Assembly: GCF_965363235.1 (NCBI RefSeq)
Contig: NC_134849.1
Location: forward strand, 51,468,122 to 51,532,121
Length of the DNA stretch: 64,000 bases
Reading direction: 5' to 3'
Source of the DNA: Mytilus galloprovincialis
Lineage: Eukaryota; Mollusca; Bivalvia; Mytilida; Mytilidae
Shown here one piece after another: positions 23,740-36,400 of this stretch. Under the pieces are notes generated by a model. The model was not told where the DNA came from, made no database searches, and worked only from the letters and a program-made list of their open reading frames with translations. The position numbers and the translations under genes are program-made. Every line of letters starts with the position of its first letter. Position 1 is the stretch's first letter.

Positions 23740-24618
23740 TTGGACGCATCGAATTCTCAGAACAGATGGAAAACGTATAACAATGGACTGACTTCATTTG
23801 TTTCATTTAGATTAGAAGAAGGTTTAGGAAATACATGGCCGCCCAGTATTTCGCATTTAGTAAATTATGTTGCGTATTTATCAAAATTAGGGTATGCTCC
23901 TGCAACGGTTAAGGTGTACTTATCAGGTTTAAGCTATTATTTACGAATAGATGAGCTCACAGATTTGACTTCATCGTTCATTATACAAAAAATGTTGAAA
24001 GAAATGGACAAATTATATGGTGTAGTAGATAGTCGCAAACCTATAACTTTAGAAATATTAGCTCGATTAATAAACTCGTTGCAATTTGTCTGTTCTTCAG
24101 TATATGAATGTACGTTATTTAGATCCATGTTTTCATTAGCATTTTTTGCATTTTTGAGAATTGGTGAAATTACAATTAATAGAAATACGCAACATGTCAT
24201 TAATAATGACGATGTCAATGTTTCACATCATTCACAATCTGCATATATCACAATTCCCTTTTCGAAAACAGACCAAAAAGGTTTATCTACAACATTAACA
24301 GTTGAAAGGTTTAATCAAGTAGATATTTGCCCGGTGAGATTGTTATTAAACTTTATTTCAATAAGACACAAAAACAATGGACCACTTTTTTGTCATTTTA
24401 TCAAAACCGGTGTAACACGATATCAATTTTCTAGTGTGCTATGCAAGACCATGAAATTTATTGATTGTAATCCAAATGAGTACAACACGCATTCATTTCG
24501 AATAGGTGCAGCTACACATTTTGCTATGAATGGCCATACTGATGAAGACATTATGACTTTAGGTCGTTGGAAATCGGCATCCTTTAAACGTTATATAAGA
24601 ATTGAGCTAACCAAATAA
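23740..24618 (+). CDS. Tyrosine recombinase of the YR element
   Basis: An open frame of 292 codons with no ATG at its start (first codon TTG; an in-frame TAA lies 13 bases upstream), so it was probably expressed as part of a longer product with RT/RNase H. It has a phage-integrase-like fold: an N-terminal SAM-like core-binding region (about residues 10-90) and a catalytic domain. Catalytic residues visible are R140 (FLRIGEI), H251 and R254 (HSFRIGAATH), W277 (LGRWKS) and the nucleophile Y285 (RYIR). Tyrosine recombinases cut and rejoin DNA through a covalent phosphotyrosine and here replace the usual integrase. The catalytic set is intact, though the start and the element around it are not. 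Confidence 0.87.
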   Translation: MDASNSQNRWKTYNNGLTSFVSFRLEEGLGNTWPPSISHLVNYVAYLSKLGYAPATVKVYLSGLSYYLRIDELTDLTSSFIIQKMLKEMDKLYGVVDSRKPITLEILARLINSLQFVCSSVYECTLFRSMFSLAFFAFLRIGEITINRNTQHVINNDDVNVSHHSQSAYITIPFSKTDQKGLSTTLTVERFNQVDICPVRLLLNFISIRHKNNGPLFCHFIKTGVTRYQFSSVLCKTMKFIDCNPNEYNTHSFRIGAATHFAMNGHTDEDIMTLGRWKSASFKRYIRIELTK

Positions 24619-24620
24619 CT

Positions 24621-25249
24621 TATAATTTCAGCTTGTCTTAGTAATGAAATATGGATTATTGGTTCTTCAATATTATGCAGTGCTCGTGATCACTCAGAGA
24701 ACAGACCTTCAGGTAGTAATTTAGGTCTTTTAAAAAATAATAATTGTTTTTTTGCGATGGGCAGTTAAATCTGGTATGAAATGGGACGATGTTGTTGGCA
24801 CCGTTAACAGCATAATTAATTTATGCAGCAAAATTCCACGTGCGTTGATATTGCATTGTGGTGGAAATGACATAGGAAATGTACCATGTGGTGCTCTGCT
24901 ATATCACATTAAATTCACAATAGCAATTCTGTCTCAAATGCTCCCAAATTGCTCTCTTATATGGTCAAGCATTCTTCCCAGGCGTTCATGGCGTTACTCA
25001 AGCGATGACCATGCCATGGAAGTTACAAGAAAGAGAATAAATAGGGGAGTGAGATCTTATATACTCAAACATGGAGGATACGTTATCAAATATCCAGAAT
25101 TTGACGACCGTCATCCAGCGCTATATTCTGACGATGGAGTACATCTATCATTTATTGGAAATGATATTTTCTTGAATCAAATTCAATCAGCACTTGAAAC
25201 ATTCATAAAGTATCCACATTGTGTTGTATTTCCTCACGATCACCTTTAA
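24621..25249 (+). pseudogene. SGNH (GDSL-like) hydrolase of the YR element
   Basis: Block I, EIWIIGSSI (24646-24672), lies in the same frame as the recombinase, just past its TAA and a TATAATTTCAG. A frame change in the T-run at about 24747-24753 separates it from the rest. Counted from 24752, that rest has block III HCGGND (residues 35-40) and the catalytic block V DDGVHLS (D128, H131). Ngaro elements characteristically carry an esterase-like SGNH domain downstream of the recombinase; its role in transposition is unknown. The frameshift makes this copy inactive. Confidence 0.75.
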
Positions 25250-25488
25250 TTTAAAAAAAACATAGTTCATATTGACAATGGATGGAAATACATTTATTTT
25301 GTCATTTCAGTCCAAACAACCGTCTGTGAAATTTGGTTGTTATATAAATGTTGAATTCGCAATATCTTTTATTATTTTGACTGTTTAAATGTTGTTAAGT
25401 TGATTATAGAATTGGAGATAACTGAATTGTCATGGGTAAATTTTTTGGCGGATTATCATTCTGTACTAAAGTCCGAATTATAATTTTG

Positions 25489-25866
25489 GCGAAATTTACT
25501 TCATTTTATGCAGACTATGGATAGCCCAACTGCTAATTCTGAAATATTGCTGAATGAACCGCCCTTCAGTACACCAGCTTTGGATCGCCCAGCTGTGATA
25601 CAATGATTAGTTCAATCGTCATCAACATTTTATTGATTGAAAAATATTTTGGTTGTGTACTGTTGTTGTAACAGTTGTTGTTGTTTTATGAATGAATTTT
25701 GATTAAATGTTGCCATGACAATTCAATATCCAAACAAAATCAGTGTTTGTTATTTGTTGTAGTGAAATTCAAATCAAGGCACCAATGGCGTCTGTTCATT
25801 CTTCAATTCTGATAATTGGTTAATTTACACCAAGTGATATTTTTGATCAAACGATATATTCAATAA
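25489..25866 (+). repeat. YR element split direct repeat B1
   Basis: 378 bases from 'gcgaaatttacttc' to 'cgatatattcaataa', repeated at 26185-26558. It abuts, and overlaps by about four bases, repeat A2. Confidence 0.92.
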
Positions 25867-26060
25867 TAGAATTTAATTAAATGAAAATTAAATTCATTTA
25901 TTGAATTAACATATACATGTATTGAGACTCGACAAATCGAGTCGTCCTTACTCTTATTATGCTAATTTGAGCATGTGACAGCGGAGTAGTAAAAGTCCGT
26001 GCAATTTAACGGTCTCTTTTACCTTGAAAACCGAACAGAGTGGACGTTAAAAAATTAAGA
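25863..26060 (+). repeat. YR element split direct repeat A2
   Basis: Second copy of A1, 198 bases, two substitutions, between B1 and B2 as the Ngaro layout requires. Confidence 0.93.
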
Positions 26061-26184
26061 CCCATCCTCTCCCACCCTTAAGAATTGAACTTTGTTTGCT
26101 GCTGGTTTTTTTTATTTTTCAGATGCTCCAGTCTTCATACATATATCCGTCAAGGTAACATGCTGAAGAAGTCACACAACCGGA

Positions 26185-26558
26185 GCGAAATTTACTTCAT
26201 TTTATGCAGACTATGGATAGCTCAGCTGCTAATTCTGAAATATTGCTGAATGGACCGCCCTTCAGTACACCAGCTTTGGATCGCCCAGCTGTGATACAAT
26301 GATTAGTTCAATCATCATCAACATTTTATTGATTGACAAATATTTTGGTTGTGTACTGTTGTTGTAACAGTTGTTGTTGTTTTATGAATGAATTTTGATT
26401 AAATGTTGCCATGACAATTCAATATCCAAACAAAATCAGTGTTTGTTATTTGTTGTAGTGAAATTCAAATCAAGGCATCAATGGCGTCTGTTCGTCAATT
26501 CTGATAATTGGTTAATTTACACCAAGTGATATTTTTGATCAAACGATATATTCAATAA
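26185..26558 (+). repeat. YR element split direct repeat B2 (right end)
   Basis: 374 bases; four bases shorter than B1 near 26492, plus about seven substitutions. A 124-base unique spacer (26061-26184) separates it from A2. Confidence 0.92.
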
Positions 26559-26784
26559 GACTTTATTATTCAAATTTCTAAGAGAGTATTCTTCATCTTT
26601 TTTGACCATGTTAATGCTTAAATGTTTTTAAATTATAGTTTTTTTTTTTGAAATTCTAGGTAAAATATTTTTTATGTTAATAATACAATCGAGAACTATT
26701 TCTTGTCCTTTGCACTTTAGCCAATAGACTTGATATGAATTTGTTTTTGTAAATTTAGACCAATTTGGCATGTAGTATCACCAC

Positions 26785-26836
26785 TCGACCAATATCAATC
26801 CTCGGGACCTTCGGCCCTCGGGTTGATATTGGTTCC
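26785..26836. repeat. Imperfect palindrome 'ccaatatcaa...ttgatattgg'
   Basis: Arms of about 18 bases, 'accaatatcaatcctcggg' and 'cctcgggttgatattggt', around 'accttcggc'. It resembles a dispersed mollusc hairpin. Immediately downstream a perfect 12-base palindrome ACAGCATGCTGT occurs near 26847. Confidence 0.6.
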
Positions 26837-26851
26837 TCAATCTGATACAGC

Positions 26852-26920
26852 ATGCTGTACGGATTTATCCATGTATTATTCTATATAACCCTGTTGTGCA
26901 TTTTAAACGCCACTCTAAGG
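26852..26920 (+). other. Possible signal-peptide exon upstream of the cadherin-like gene
   Basis: ATG followed by a hydrophobic stretch (MLYGFIHVLFYITLLCIL) and a GGTAATG donor after 'ctaag'. Its phase (0) does not fit the next recognised exon (needs phase 1), so either another exon lies between or this is chance or repeat sequence. Confidence 0.25.
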
Positions 26921-27451
26921 GTAATGACAGAAAGGGTTTTTGTTACAAATTTTGAGGCTATCGTTTATTTATGTATTTATCTGCCAAAACTTTTTACTTC
27001 AAGAGAACTTCATCAATTCAAACAAATCAGCAATTATAGTTTTCCATCTAAATTTTAAGGTTTTCGATTGTTTCAGCATGTTTTTAGTTTAAGCATTGAT
27101 GTTTACTCTACATCTGAAGGGAATAATGCTTTCACAATTTACAGGAAAAATGCATGACACATATTTCAGAATTCAGGTACGCTTCAAAATAAAAATAAAT
27201 AAACAAAGTTGAAGGAAAAGAAAAACAAGAAATGACCTGGCTGAAAACTTACCAGCAAAATCATTTAATTTGATGTCCGATGGCGAAGTGCTGGTGGCTT
27301 TAGGGAATTTCCGTTTTGAATTTTCCTCAGAGCTCAGAGATTTTGTGACTTTAATTTTTTGCACGCCCATTTTTTCATACATTTTAACCTCTACATTGTT
27401 ATTATTTGCTACATGCATGCTAAGCAAATATTTCACTACTTTTTTTTGTAG

Positions 27452-30400
27452 TAAAGACAGATTGCATTACCGATAATAATCGAGAAGTGTGGAATATCAA
27501 AGAGGAAACTCGAATTGGTAAGAACAACTGAGATTATTTCAATGAAGATGAGGTTTGATCTATTATATGTATTTTGTGGCACATGTATGCGGTAGATATT
27601 TGTTTTGATAAATTCTAAAAGTAACCTCAATTCGTATGATACTAGGGATGATGAATCAACATCTTAGTCATGTTAGTTGTCTATGTGATGACGAAAACAT
27701 TGCTATTATACAAGAAATTCAACTTTAATGGGTTTTCTCATCAGGTTTTATGTAAATTTATTCACAATTTCCATGTATACATACAATAGTCATTTTGAAA
27801 TAACTTAAAACTGTCGCCACATATACTCATTACAGATATCATTTAAATAAAAAACCCGTTAAGGACAAGTTTAATTAAAACCGGTCTAAATATCTAAGCA
27901 ACATTGAAGGGATAAATGTATTTTAATGATAATAATAAAACATATAATGAAAAAGGCAGAATATCTATAACATAAATATGTCAAACTTCGTTGGGGTGAT
28001 ATATATTTATATAAAAATAACAAGGTATCTTATCATTTTCGAAATCGTAGATATATAAATTCTTCAAACCTCATTTAACATTATGAATATTATTATCTAT
28101 AGGGCACGAAGATCAGATCATATGGAGGACTGATTATGATTCATCATGGAGAGTCATCAAGCCAAACAATTCATTTGTAGATGTTTATTTTATCAACGTT
28201 ACCGAATCAAATGAAATCTGGCTCAACCTGATAGTTAATGTTACTGGAAGCACTGATTTAGATGTAAGTATTGTTAGAGTAATGATCATCTTAAGAAGTA
28301 ATTGAGACGATGTGATACTGGAAAGATCTCTCTGATGTAACACTAAAAAATAACATTCACGTTAGCATGTGTCGAAGTATAAAGATAACAACTAGTCTTA
28401 ACTCCGTGACTTGATAATATTTTTTTCAGCTTTGGCTAAGGTAATTTTAGACGTCTTCCTCACATCAAAATGTCAATCAATAGAGAGTCATGACCCATCT
28501 CTTAAACAGCGTATGTCTATTGAATCAATATCTGTTTACATACAGTCAATGATTTAATTTACTACACTAAGAGTACTTTTACAATGTCATACATAGATAG
28601 TTTTAAACGTGTAAAAGGAGGTGAATTCCCTTTCGAAGTCTCGTACACCTTTTGCAGCATTTAAGACTAATAATGGTTGCCTTATTAATATCAATCTTAT
28701 TATAGAGCAAAAGGCAGATTAAAATCCCAAAACAAAGATATAGATAATTTCCAATATTTGGATAAGACTCCCTTCGAAAAGGTTCATGTTAATTTCTGTA
28801 AATGTATTCTAGGTACTAAAAAAACATCTGCTTATAAAGGTGTTAAAGCTGAACTTGGTAGACAACCAATAGAAAAATATATAAAAACACAAACAATTCT
28901 TTATTGGGCTAGATTAAATACTGAAAACATAAACCCATTACTAAAAGAAAGTTATACATTAAGTAAACACCTTGATTCACAAGGAATTTATACTTCATCC
29001 ACGTTTATCAAAGATTTAACACAAGAAATGAATATTGATACACAAAAAGTAATGTCCTGTCAAAATATGGAACAAGTTAACAAACTAAAGACTTGGATTA
29101 AGAATATTACAAGAAAATTTTATTCAGAACTACTGGAAAATAAAATAAACAGTTTGAACGAAAATAACAAACTTTTTCTTTACAAAAATATTAAAGTCAA
29201 ACAAGACCAAGAATTTTATTTAAAATATCAAAATTTTGAAACTAGACGTTTGTTTACAAAAATTAGAATTCGTGACCATAATTTGCTCATTGAGAAGGGG
29301 AGATATCTAAAAATACCTCGAGACAATAGAACATGTCCAACTTGTAAAACCTTAGAAGATGAAAATCACTTTCTCCTCCACTGTCAAATTAATAATGTTT
29401 TACGTATAAAACTTTTTAATTACATGGCAAAAGATAATCCTATGTTTCCAAATCTATCTGATACTCAAAAACAAGTAGTCCTATACTAAATCCTTCTAAT
29501 ATAAACCAAGTGAAAAAACAGGTTCCTTTATAAAACAGTCTTTAGAGCTGAGGACAGGGGACTCTTAATTAGTTATACTTGTATATATATAGATATGTGT
29601 GTGTTCAACTCAGTTATTTAATTATTGTTGTTACTTTTGTTTATGTCAAAAGTATAATGTTACTTATAAGACAAATAAAGATATTATTAAGAAACGTCTT
29701 CAATCTGTGAGAAATATTATTATCGAAATTTATTTTAGCAGTATTAAAACGTTGAATACATTTTGCAACTTTTTCTCTTTAGTAAGTTTTTGTTCGTTTC
29801 ATCATTTCTTTCCTCATTTCTTAATGTGCCTGTTCTCTTCATCTATTTCTAATACAAATTATAGAAGTTGGTGTGTTTACGTCAATGAGACAGTAGTCCA
29901 ACGATACACAAAGACCAGTAAGCAGATGTTTATACAAAATAGGAATCTAATGTTTAGTAGTTGTCGTTTGTTGATGTGGTTCATAAGTGTTTCTCGTTTC
30001 TCGTTTTTTATATAGATTAGACCGTTGGTTTTCCCGTTTGAATGGTTTTACACTAGTAATTTTTTGGGCCCTTTATAGCTTGTTGTGCGGTGTGAACCAA
30101 GGCTCCGCGCTGAGGACCGTACTTTGACCTATAATGGTTTACTTTTATAAATGTGACTTGGATGGAGAGTTGTCTCATTGGCACTCATACCACATCTTCT
30201 TATATCTATGTGATAAATCTTACCGATTTTGAAAAAGTTGAAAGCAACTCTTACACATACTTTAAGGCAAATCGTTAATCTCTAACTTTCTAAATAAATA
30301 TGCAAATTCAAATACAATTTGCGACAATTCAACCAATATTTAAAACACATAAATAAAGGCAACAGTAGTATACCGCTGTTCAAAACTCATAAATCCATGG

Positions 30401-33400
30401 ACAAAAAACAAAATCGGGGTAACAAACTAAAACCGAGGGAAACGCATTAAATATAAGAGGAGAACAACGACATAACACTAAAATGTAACACACATAGACA
30501 AAATCCCACGAGAATAACAAATATAACATATATATATAACATCAAAACCAAATACATGAATTTGGGATAGACAAGTACCGTGACACGTCTTATCGAAATG
30601 TGAATTTACACTCAAAAATAAGAGAAAACAAACGACACAACGTTATAATGTAATACACACAGGAACGAACTATAATATAACAATGGCCATATTCCTGACT
30701 TGGTACAGGGCATTTTTAAAGGAAAAAATGGTGGGTTGAACCTGGTTTTGTGGCATGCCAAACCTCGCACTTTTATGGCCATGTGAAATATAACATCAAA
30801 ATGACAACACAGGACTACAATATAAATAAATTGGAGAACACAATTGACAAAGAATCACACGAACAACAGCCAACAAAAGGCAACAAGTTCAAAATTTTAA
30901 TACGCCAGAAGTGTATTTTGTGGCGGGGCTACACTATTCAATCTAGATCAAGCCAACTATTTTTCATAGAACAGTGGAATCAGAATTATATTTTTTTAAT
31001 AAAACGCATACAATGAAATGAAAACAGTAGAGAAATATTACAAGTACAAGTACAACGATAAAGCTAACACTATTTGATAAAGCCTTTGAGAACAACAGAA
31101 GTAAAATAAAAAGAGTCTGGAAAAAAATAGATTGATCTTGCTATGCTTTCGAAAATGCTGTTTCGTACTTCGTCCTGACCGAGTATTTACTTTTATCAAG
31201 TTATTGATAATCTATAATATTTTATATGTCTCTTTTGCAGAATGCTGAAGATTGCAGTGGAGTAAAGAAGGATAGTTTCTTCCTTCAGTGCGGAAATATA
31301 CCTTCACTTGTATGTACAACATTAAAAAAAAACAATGAAAAATTAAAACCGATAGATTTTTTTTAAAATCAGGTTAATAAAAATACCGTTTAATTAAAAG
31401 AGGCAAGCATGCATTCCTATATACGTCTATATTATTCATCGCTGCTTAACGATTATTTCATCAAGTCATGTTCATGGCGAACTTAAAGAACCGATGGAGT
31501 GTGTGATTTGGCTATTTAAGATGATAAATCCAAAAGGAATATACTAGTAGTTTCTGAAGTTTACAGGTCAACTATTGAACTTATCAGCATTTTAGACAAA
31601 GACAAGACATAGTGTTCAGGCTCAACCAGTTATAACGCTGACTTTTATTCTTTTCTCTATTTTTTTCTCTTTACACAATATTGGTTGCTGCATCCTTTTT
31701 TATTATCACCTTAACCTATCGTGTATGTTTTGAAACACATTTGTTTTAATATAACGGAACTATATCTTCGGACGCATAAAAATTATGATTCGTTATATTC
31801 ATTTGTAACAACCTAAGTCTCCAACTTCTTGCAATAGTATAAAATCAATATTCGTTTCTACCTTTTACACAAAGATTCTGATTCCAAAATTAAAGACAAA
31901 TTGATTCTTCTTTTATCATAAAAGGAATAACCAAGAACTTATATATCTTGATTTAGGGAGGGTTACATTGTACTTTAATTGAAGAAACACTCTGATTTAA
32001 ACAAAAATTTATCTTAAACTGACATTATCAAGATGCTTGATTACACTTAGAACCCTTAGATTTATAACTTTGTTAGCAACAACACTTCATCAAGATAATC
32101 AAGAGATAAACATGATATCTACTAATAGAAGTACAATGAGAAACAACAGAAATATACCAGATAAGTCCGTAAGTGCTTAAGAGCCAATGCATATTTTGCA
32201 TCAATAATCTGCAATAGTATTTCGTACATTATAGATTCTATTTGCAGAAATTGATTAATCGTTTTTATTTCATTTCAGAATTTTACAGTTAGAATTACAC
32301 CCGAGAATGAACATACTCCAGAAATATTTACAGATATAAACATGACTAAAGAACTGAATGAAGTAGGTATTTTTATTTTTTTTGTCGATCATCAGAAATC
32401 TAGAATACATTCATTTTTAAAATTTCATGATTAATGAAAGTTGAATTTGAGAAGCTTTTTTTGTTAAAAAAAACAAGCCATTGATTTTTCAACCCATGTG
32501 TAAAGTCATAAACCAACCCAATGATGCAAGCCCTTTTGCAGGTTTGCCAAGTAATATTCATAATGTGGTGACAAAAGATAAGAAACTCCATTAAAATTCA
32601 ATATTTGTTTCCACACAACAATGTGTCATTATGATTTAAGTTGATTGATTAAAATCAACAATTCCAACATTTAACTTGACCTTTAATCGTCATTGTAAGT
32701 AGATCCGGTTACATACAAACTGATGTTAGAATAATACTGTAAATAAATCTTGTCTGTTAGAAAACGATAGAGAGCGACACGGACTTCTCTTTGAGTCAAA
32801 ATAAGAAAATTATGTAAGAAGATCGTTTATATTTAAAGTTTTGTCTAGGACCTTATAGGTTCATTATGTTTAATATTAAAGTTTAAAAGTATATTAAAAT
32901 AATCATGCCTGATAAAATAACAAAATATCTTCCAATAATCAATACCTTCTTTATTTTTTTTTTCATATATTAGTGCTCATTATTGAAAGATTAAATGAAT
33001 AATAGTTATCAAAGGTACCAGCAGTGGCATCGACCCAGTGGTGTAAATAGTTACAAAGGTACCAGGATTATAATTTAATACGCCAGACGCACGTTTCGTC
33101 TACATAAAACTCATCCGTGACGCTCAGATCGAAATAGTTAAAAAGCCAAACAAGTCCAAAGTTGAAGAACATTGAGGACCCAACATTCCAAAAAGTTGTG
33201 CCAAATACGGCTAAAGTAATCTATTCCTGGGACAAGAAAATTCTTAGTTTTTCGAAAAATTCAAAATTTTGTAAGAGGAAATTTACAAAAATGACCATAT
33301 AATTGATATTCATGTCAACACCGAAGTGCTGACTACTGGGCTGGTGATACGCTCGGGGACGAAACGTTCACCAGCAGTGGCTTCGACCTAGTGGTGTAAA

Positions 33401-36400
33401 TAGTTAGGAAAGGTACCAGGATTATAATTTAATACGCAAGACGCGCGTTTCGTCTACATAAAACTCATCAGTGACGCTAAGATCAAAATAATAGTTAAAA
33501 ATCCAAACAAGTACAAAGTTCAAGAGCGTTGAGGAGCCAAAATTCCAAAACGTTGTGCCAAATACGGCTAAGGTAATAAACCAATCATAGATACCAGGAT
33601 TAAAGTTGTGAACGCCGGACGCACAATTCGTATACAAAAGACTCGCCAGTGACGCTCGAATTAAAAATGTGATAAAGGCCAAATAAAGTACGAAGCTGAA
33701 GAGCTCTGAAATTAGCACTTTATTGATTTCGTGTTTGCGAAACTCTTTTCTCGATTTTCCTCCACCAGGAATGCTCCAACACAAAGATTTTGAAGCCAAG
33801 GATATACAATATTTTTACAGAGGAAGAGTTATATGACCACAAATAAACATAAATAAATAGCAAAATTTAAAATACTTATTAAATCTTCTATGGTAATATA
33901 GGTGTATTAACTTTATTAAAATATATGAAGCAAAATAGTTGTACCAAATCATAACGATCCTTTTTAGCAAATAACTGTCATCGCATACTATTCCTATCAA
34001 TGAATTTCATTTAAAAAATGTTCCTTGTTGCATAATGTTTCGTGTTATTAGGTTACTATCTCATTGACGTATCCATACACAATTATGAAACTAAGTTTAT
34101 CTAATATTGTGAATTTTTAATTAGGATTATATGGTTTCCCGTTCTGTCATAGAATATGGAAAGCGCGTTAAAGATGAGGACTGCCCAAAGCAGCGTTTGG
34201 AATATTCTGTCGTTAAACAAGGCGATGCTACTATTGTAAGTAATGCAACTTATAAATCTGTAAATTGTTTGTATTGACAAAATTTTGGTTTAACATGGAA
34301 ATCGATTTATGTGTTTAATTTACATTTGTAGATAAATTTCACACTACGACAAAAAACAATTTGTAATATCCTCATGAAATTAAGTAATATATTTATACAC
34401 TTTTTATGTTTTGGTCTCGAACGTTCTTGATCAATCGCATATACATTAGAAACACGCAGCAGATTTAGAACCTTTTTTTTTTTTTTTTTTTATTAAACAT
34501 GGGAATTAAAGTTACAGGTATATGTCGATATATAACAATGCACTTGGATTGTTTTTAAATGTTAGATTCATTAGTAAACAGTGTAACCTGTATGAAGTGC
34601 AGAACAAATTATTGTAAAACTTGTGTTTAAGAACTAATAATATAATTATCGAACAATTTCAAACTGTCTCAATCAATCCATCATATTGATCGCATTACCT
34701 TTATCTTAGATCAGAAAAAGTTTCATACCAGTGTTTCACTTCGAAAAATCATTTTCACAAAATAAATTTTAAGATAGTAAAAGAAATAATATTTCAAAAT
34801 GCTAAAAGAAAAATTAATCTAGAAATGTTTGTTATGATGTCATGTAAAACGCAAAACTATATTTTTTCTCAAGTGAGTTCGACGGTTAAAGTAACGCCCA
34901 TATTGTCCTGAATTTTTAAAATGAAATTTTACATTTTAACAGACTGGACACGATGGAACCGAATATTTTGATATATACGATAATGGAACATTATATCTAA
35001 AAAGTGCATTGGATTATGAAACAATAGTATGTGGACTTGGAGATAATGGAATGCTTTACCTCAATGTAATCATAAAGGTTAATTGTTATTTTTATCTAAG
35101 TTTTTACAGTTGCAATGTAAATGCATGTCTATATTGTAAAAAGATAAAATTATATCATTTATACAGCAATAATAGATTGATGGGACGTTGTATTGCTTAC
35201 AATGTGTGTTCAGCAGCGTGGTTTTATCTAGTGACGTCTTGTATGGATTTAAGATATGACAATTGTACCCTATTAAAACCATATTTACAGGGTAACAGTT
35301 GTGTTTGAATGGTAACAATTGAGAACATATCTGTTTTTTTTTCAATCGCCTCATGACTATTTTCTACTAATGAAATTTGATATATCAATGACAATGAAAA
35401 ATATGAAGTACATTATAGCTGAGCAAAACATATTGGTTTTCTTCTTTAAGATCTCGGGGAAGGCCATTTTTCATAATGTTGTCTGTCTTTATTCAATTCC
35501 TGGTTTTATTGGCCCTTGATATCTTCTCTACATTTTTACCTGGCAGTACTGTGCTAACCGCGGAGGCCTATTAATAATCCCTCGTCTCCGTCCGTCATTC
35601 TATCATTCTGTCCGAAATAGCATTGGTACGAAAGTGTTCTTGGTTTCTATGAAAGGAAATTTTTTATATTTGGTATGCAGCTTCATAGAGGTTAGTTGCA
35701 GCGTGTTAGATAATTTACGATCTTCCGTGCAGCTTCTTCCTATTTGTCTGAAAGTTTAAAACATTCATTGTACATGGTCAATTTTCGTCCAACTTTTCGT
35801 GACTTCTATGGGAGTTAATGATTTTATAGTTGGTCTTGATCTTAATATTTTTGAGTTGAAGCGGGTAAACATTTATGGATTTGCCGTGTAACTAATTACT
35901 GTTGTTACTATGTCCAGGCCCGGTATCAGTCCCGTTTCATAATACAGTCGAGGTAAATTTACTATGATAATAGATACTGCTTTTCAGTGCAAAGTTTGAG
36001 ATAGGCAGATGAATATAAGGAAAGGAAGTGTGGCATGATCCCAAAATATTCAAATCAAAGAATGTACCAATGCTGTAACTTAGGGTGGCTTATATTTATA
36101 TTATGAATCAATGCTGTTATTTGTGCATAACTCATTGTTCTACTGATATTATACAACAAGTAATTAATAAAGTTATGAAGCGATATTTGGGCCCCAAAAG
36201 TTACACGCTATGGAAGATCTTATTTGTAGCTAATCTTGACATTCTCTTTGATGACTTTTAAATATGTTCGCCAAAACGTAATGCGTAAGCAATTTCAAAG
36301 TTATACTAGTATATATGTTCAGAAAGTGGAAAACAATAAATGATCGGATTGTTCACATACAAAAATAAGCAATAGCATATACTTAGAATAAACGCGCGTC

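Larger units (their letters stand above)
18171..26558 (+). mobile_element. Ngaro-type tyrosine-recombinase (YR) retrotransposon
   Basis: Split direct repeats are arranged A1 (18171-18368), internal genes, B1 (25489-25866), A2 (25863-26060), B2 (26185-26558). This A1...B1-A2-B2 layout, with gag, RT/RNase H, tyrosine recombinase and an SGNH hydrolase and no integrase, defines the Ngaro group. Such elements are thought to integrate through a circular intermediate using the recombinase and leave no target duplication; none is apparent. A1/A2 differ at 2 of 198 positions and B1/B2 by about 7 substitutions plus a 4-base indel, so insertion is recent. The copy is nevertheless dead: gag is interrupted by a CACTA transposon, and gag, RT and hydrolase each show frame changes. 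Confidence 0.88.

Noticed and set aside
18171..26558. LTR retrotransposon
   Set aside because: The repeats are split (A1...B1-A2-B2), not terminal LTRs, and the integrase is replaced by a tyrosine recombinase.
27262..27372. Minus-strand exon-like frame with GTAAGT donor (MGVQKIKVTKS...)
   Set aside because: Part of it is a piece of the dispersed 'ctctgaggaaaattcaaaac' repeat; no partner exon was found on that strand.
29599..30015. 138-codon open frame
   Set aside because: Lies in the 3' region of a LINE fragment and a dispersed repeat; no domain signature.
33422..33799. 125-codon minus-strand open frame
   Set aside because: Entirely within the tandem 'CGTTTCGTC' repeat copies.
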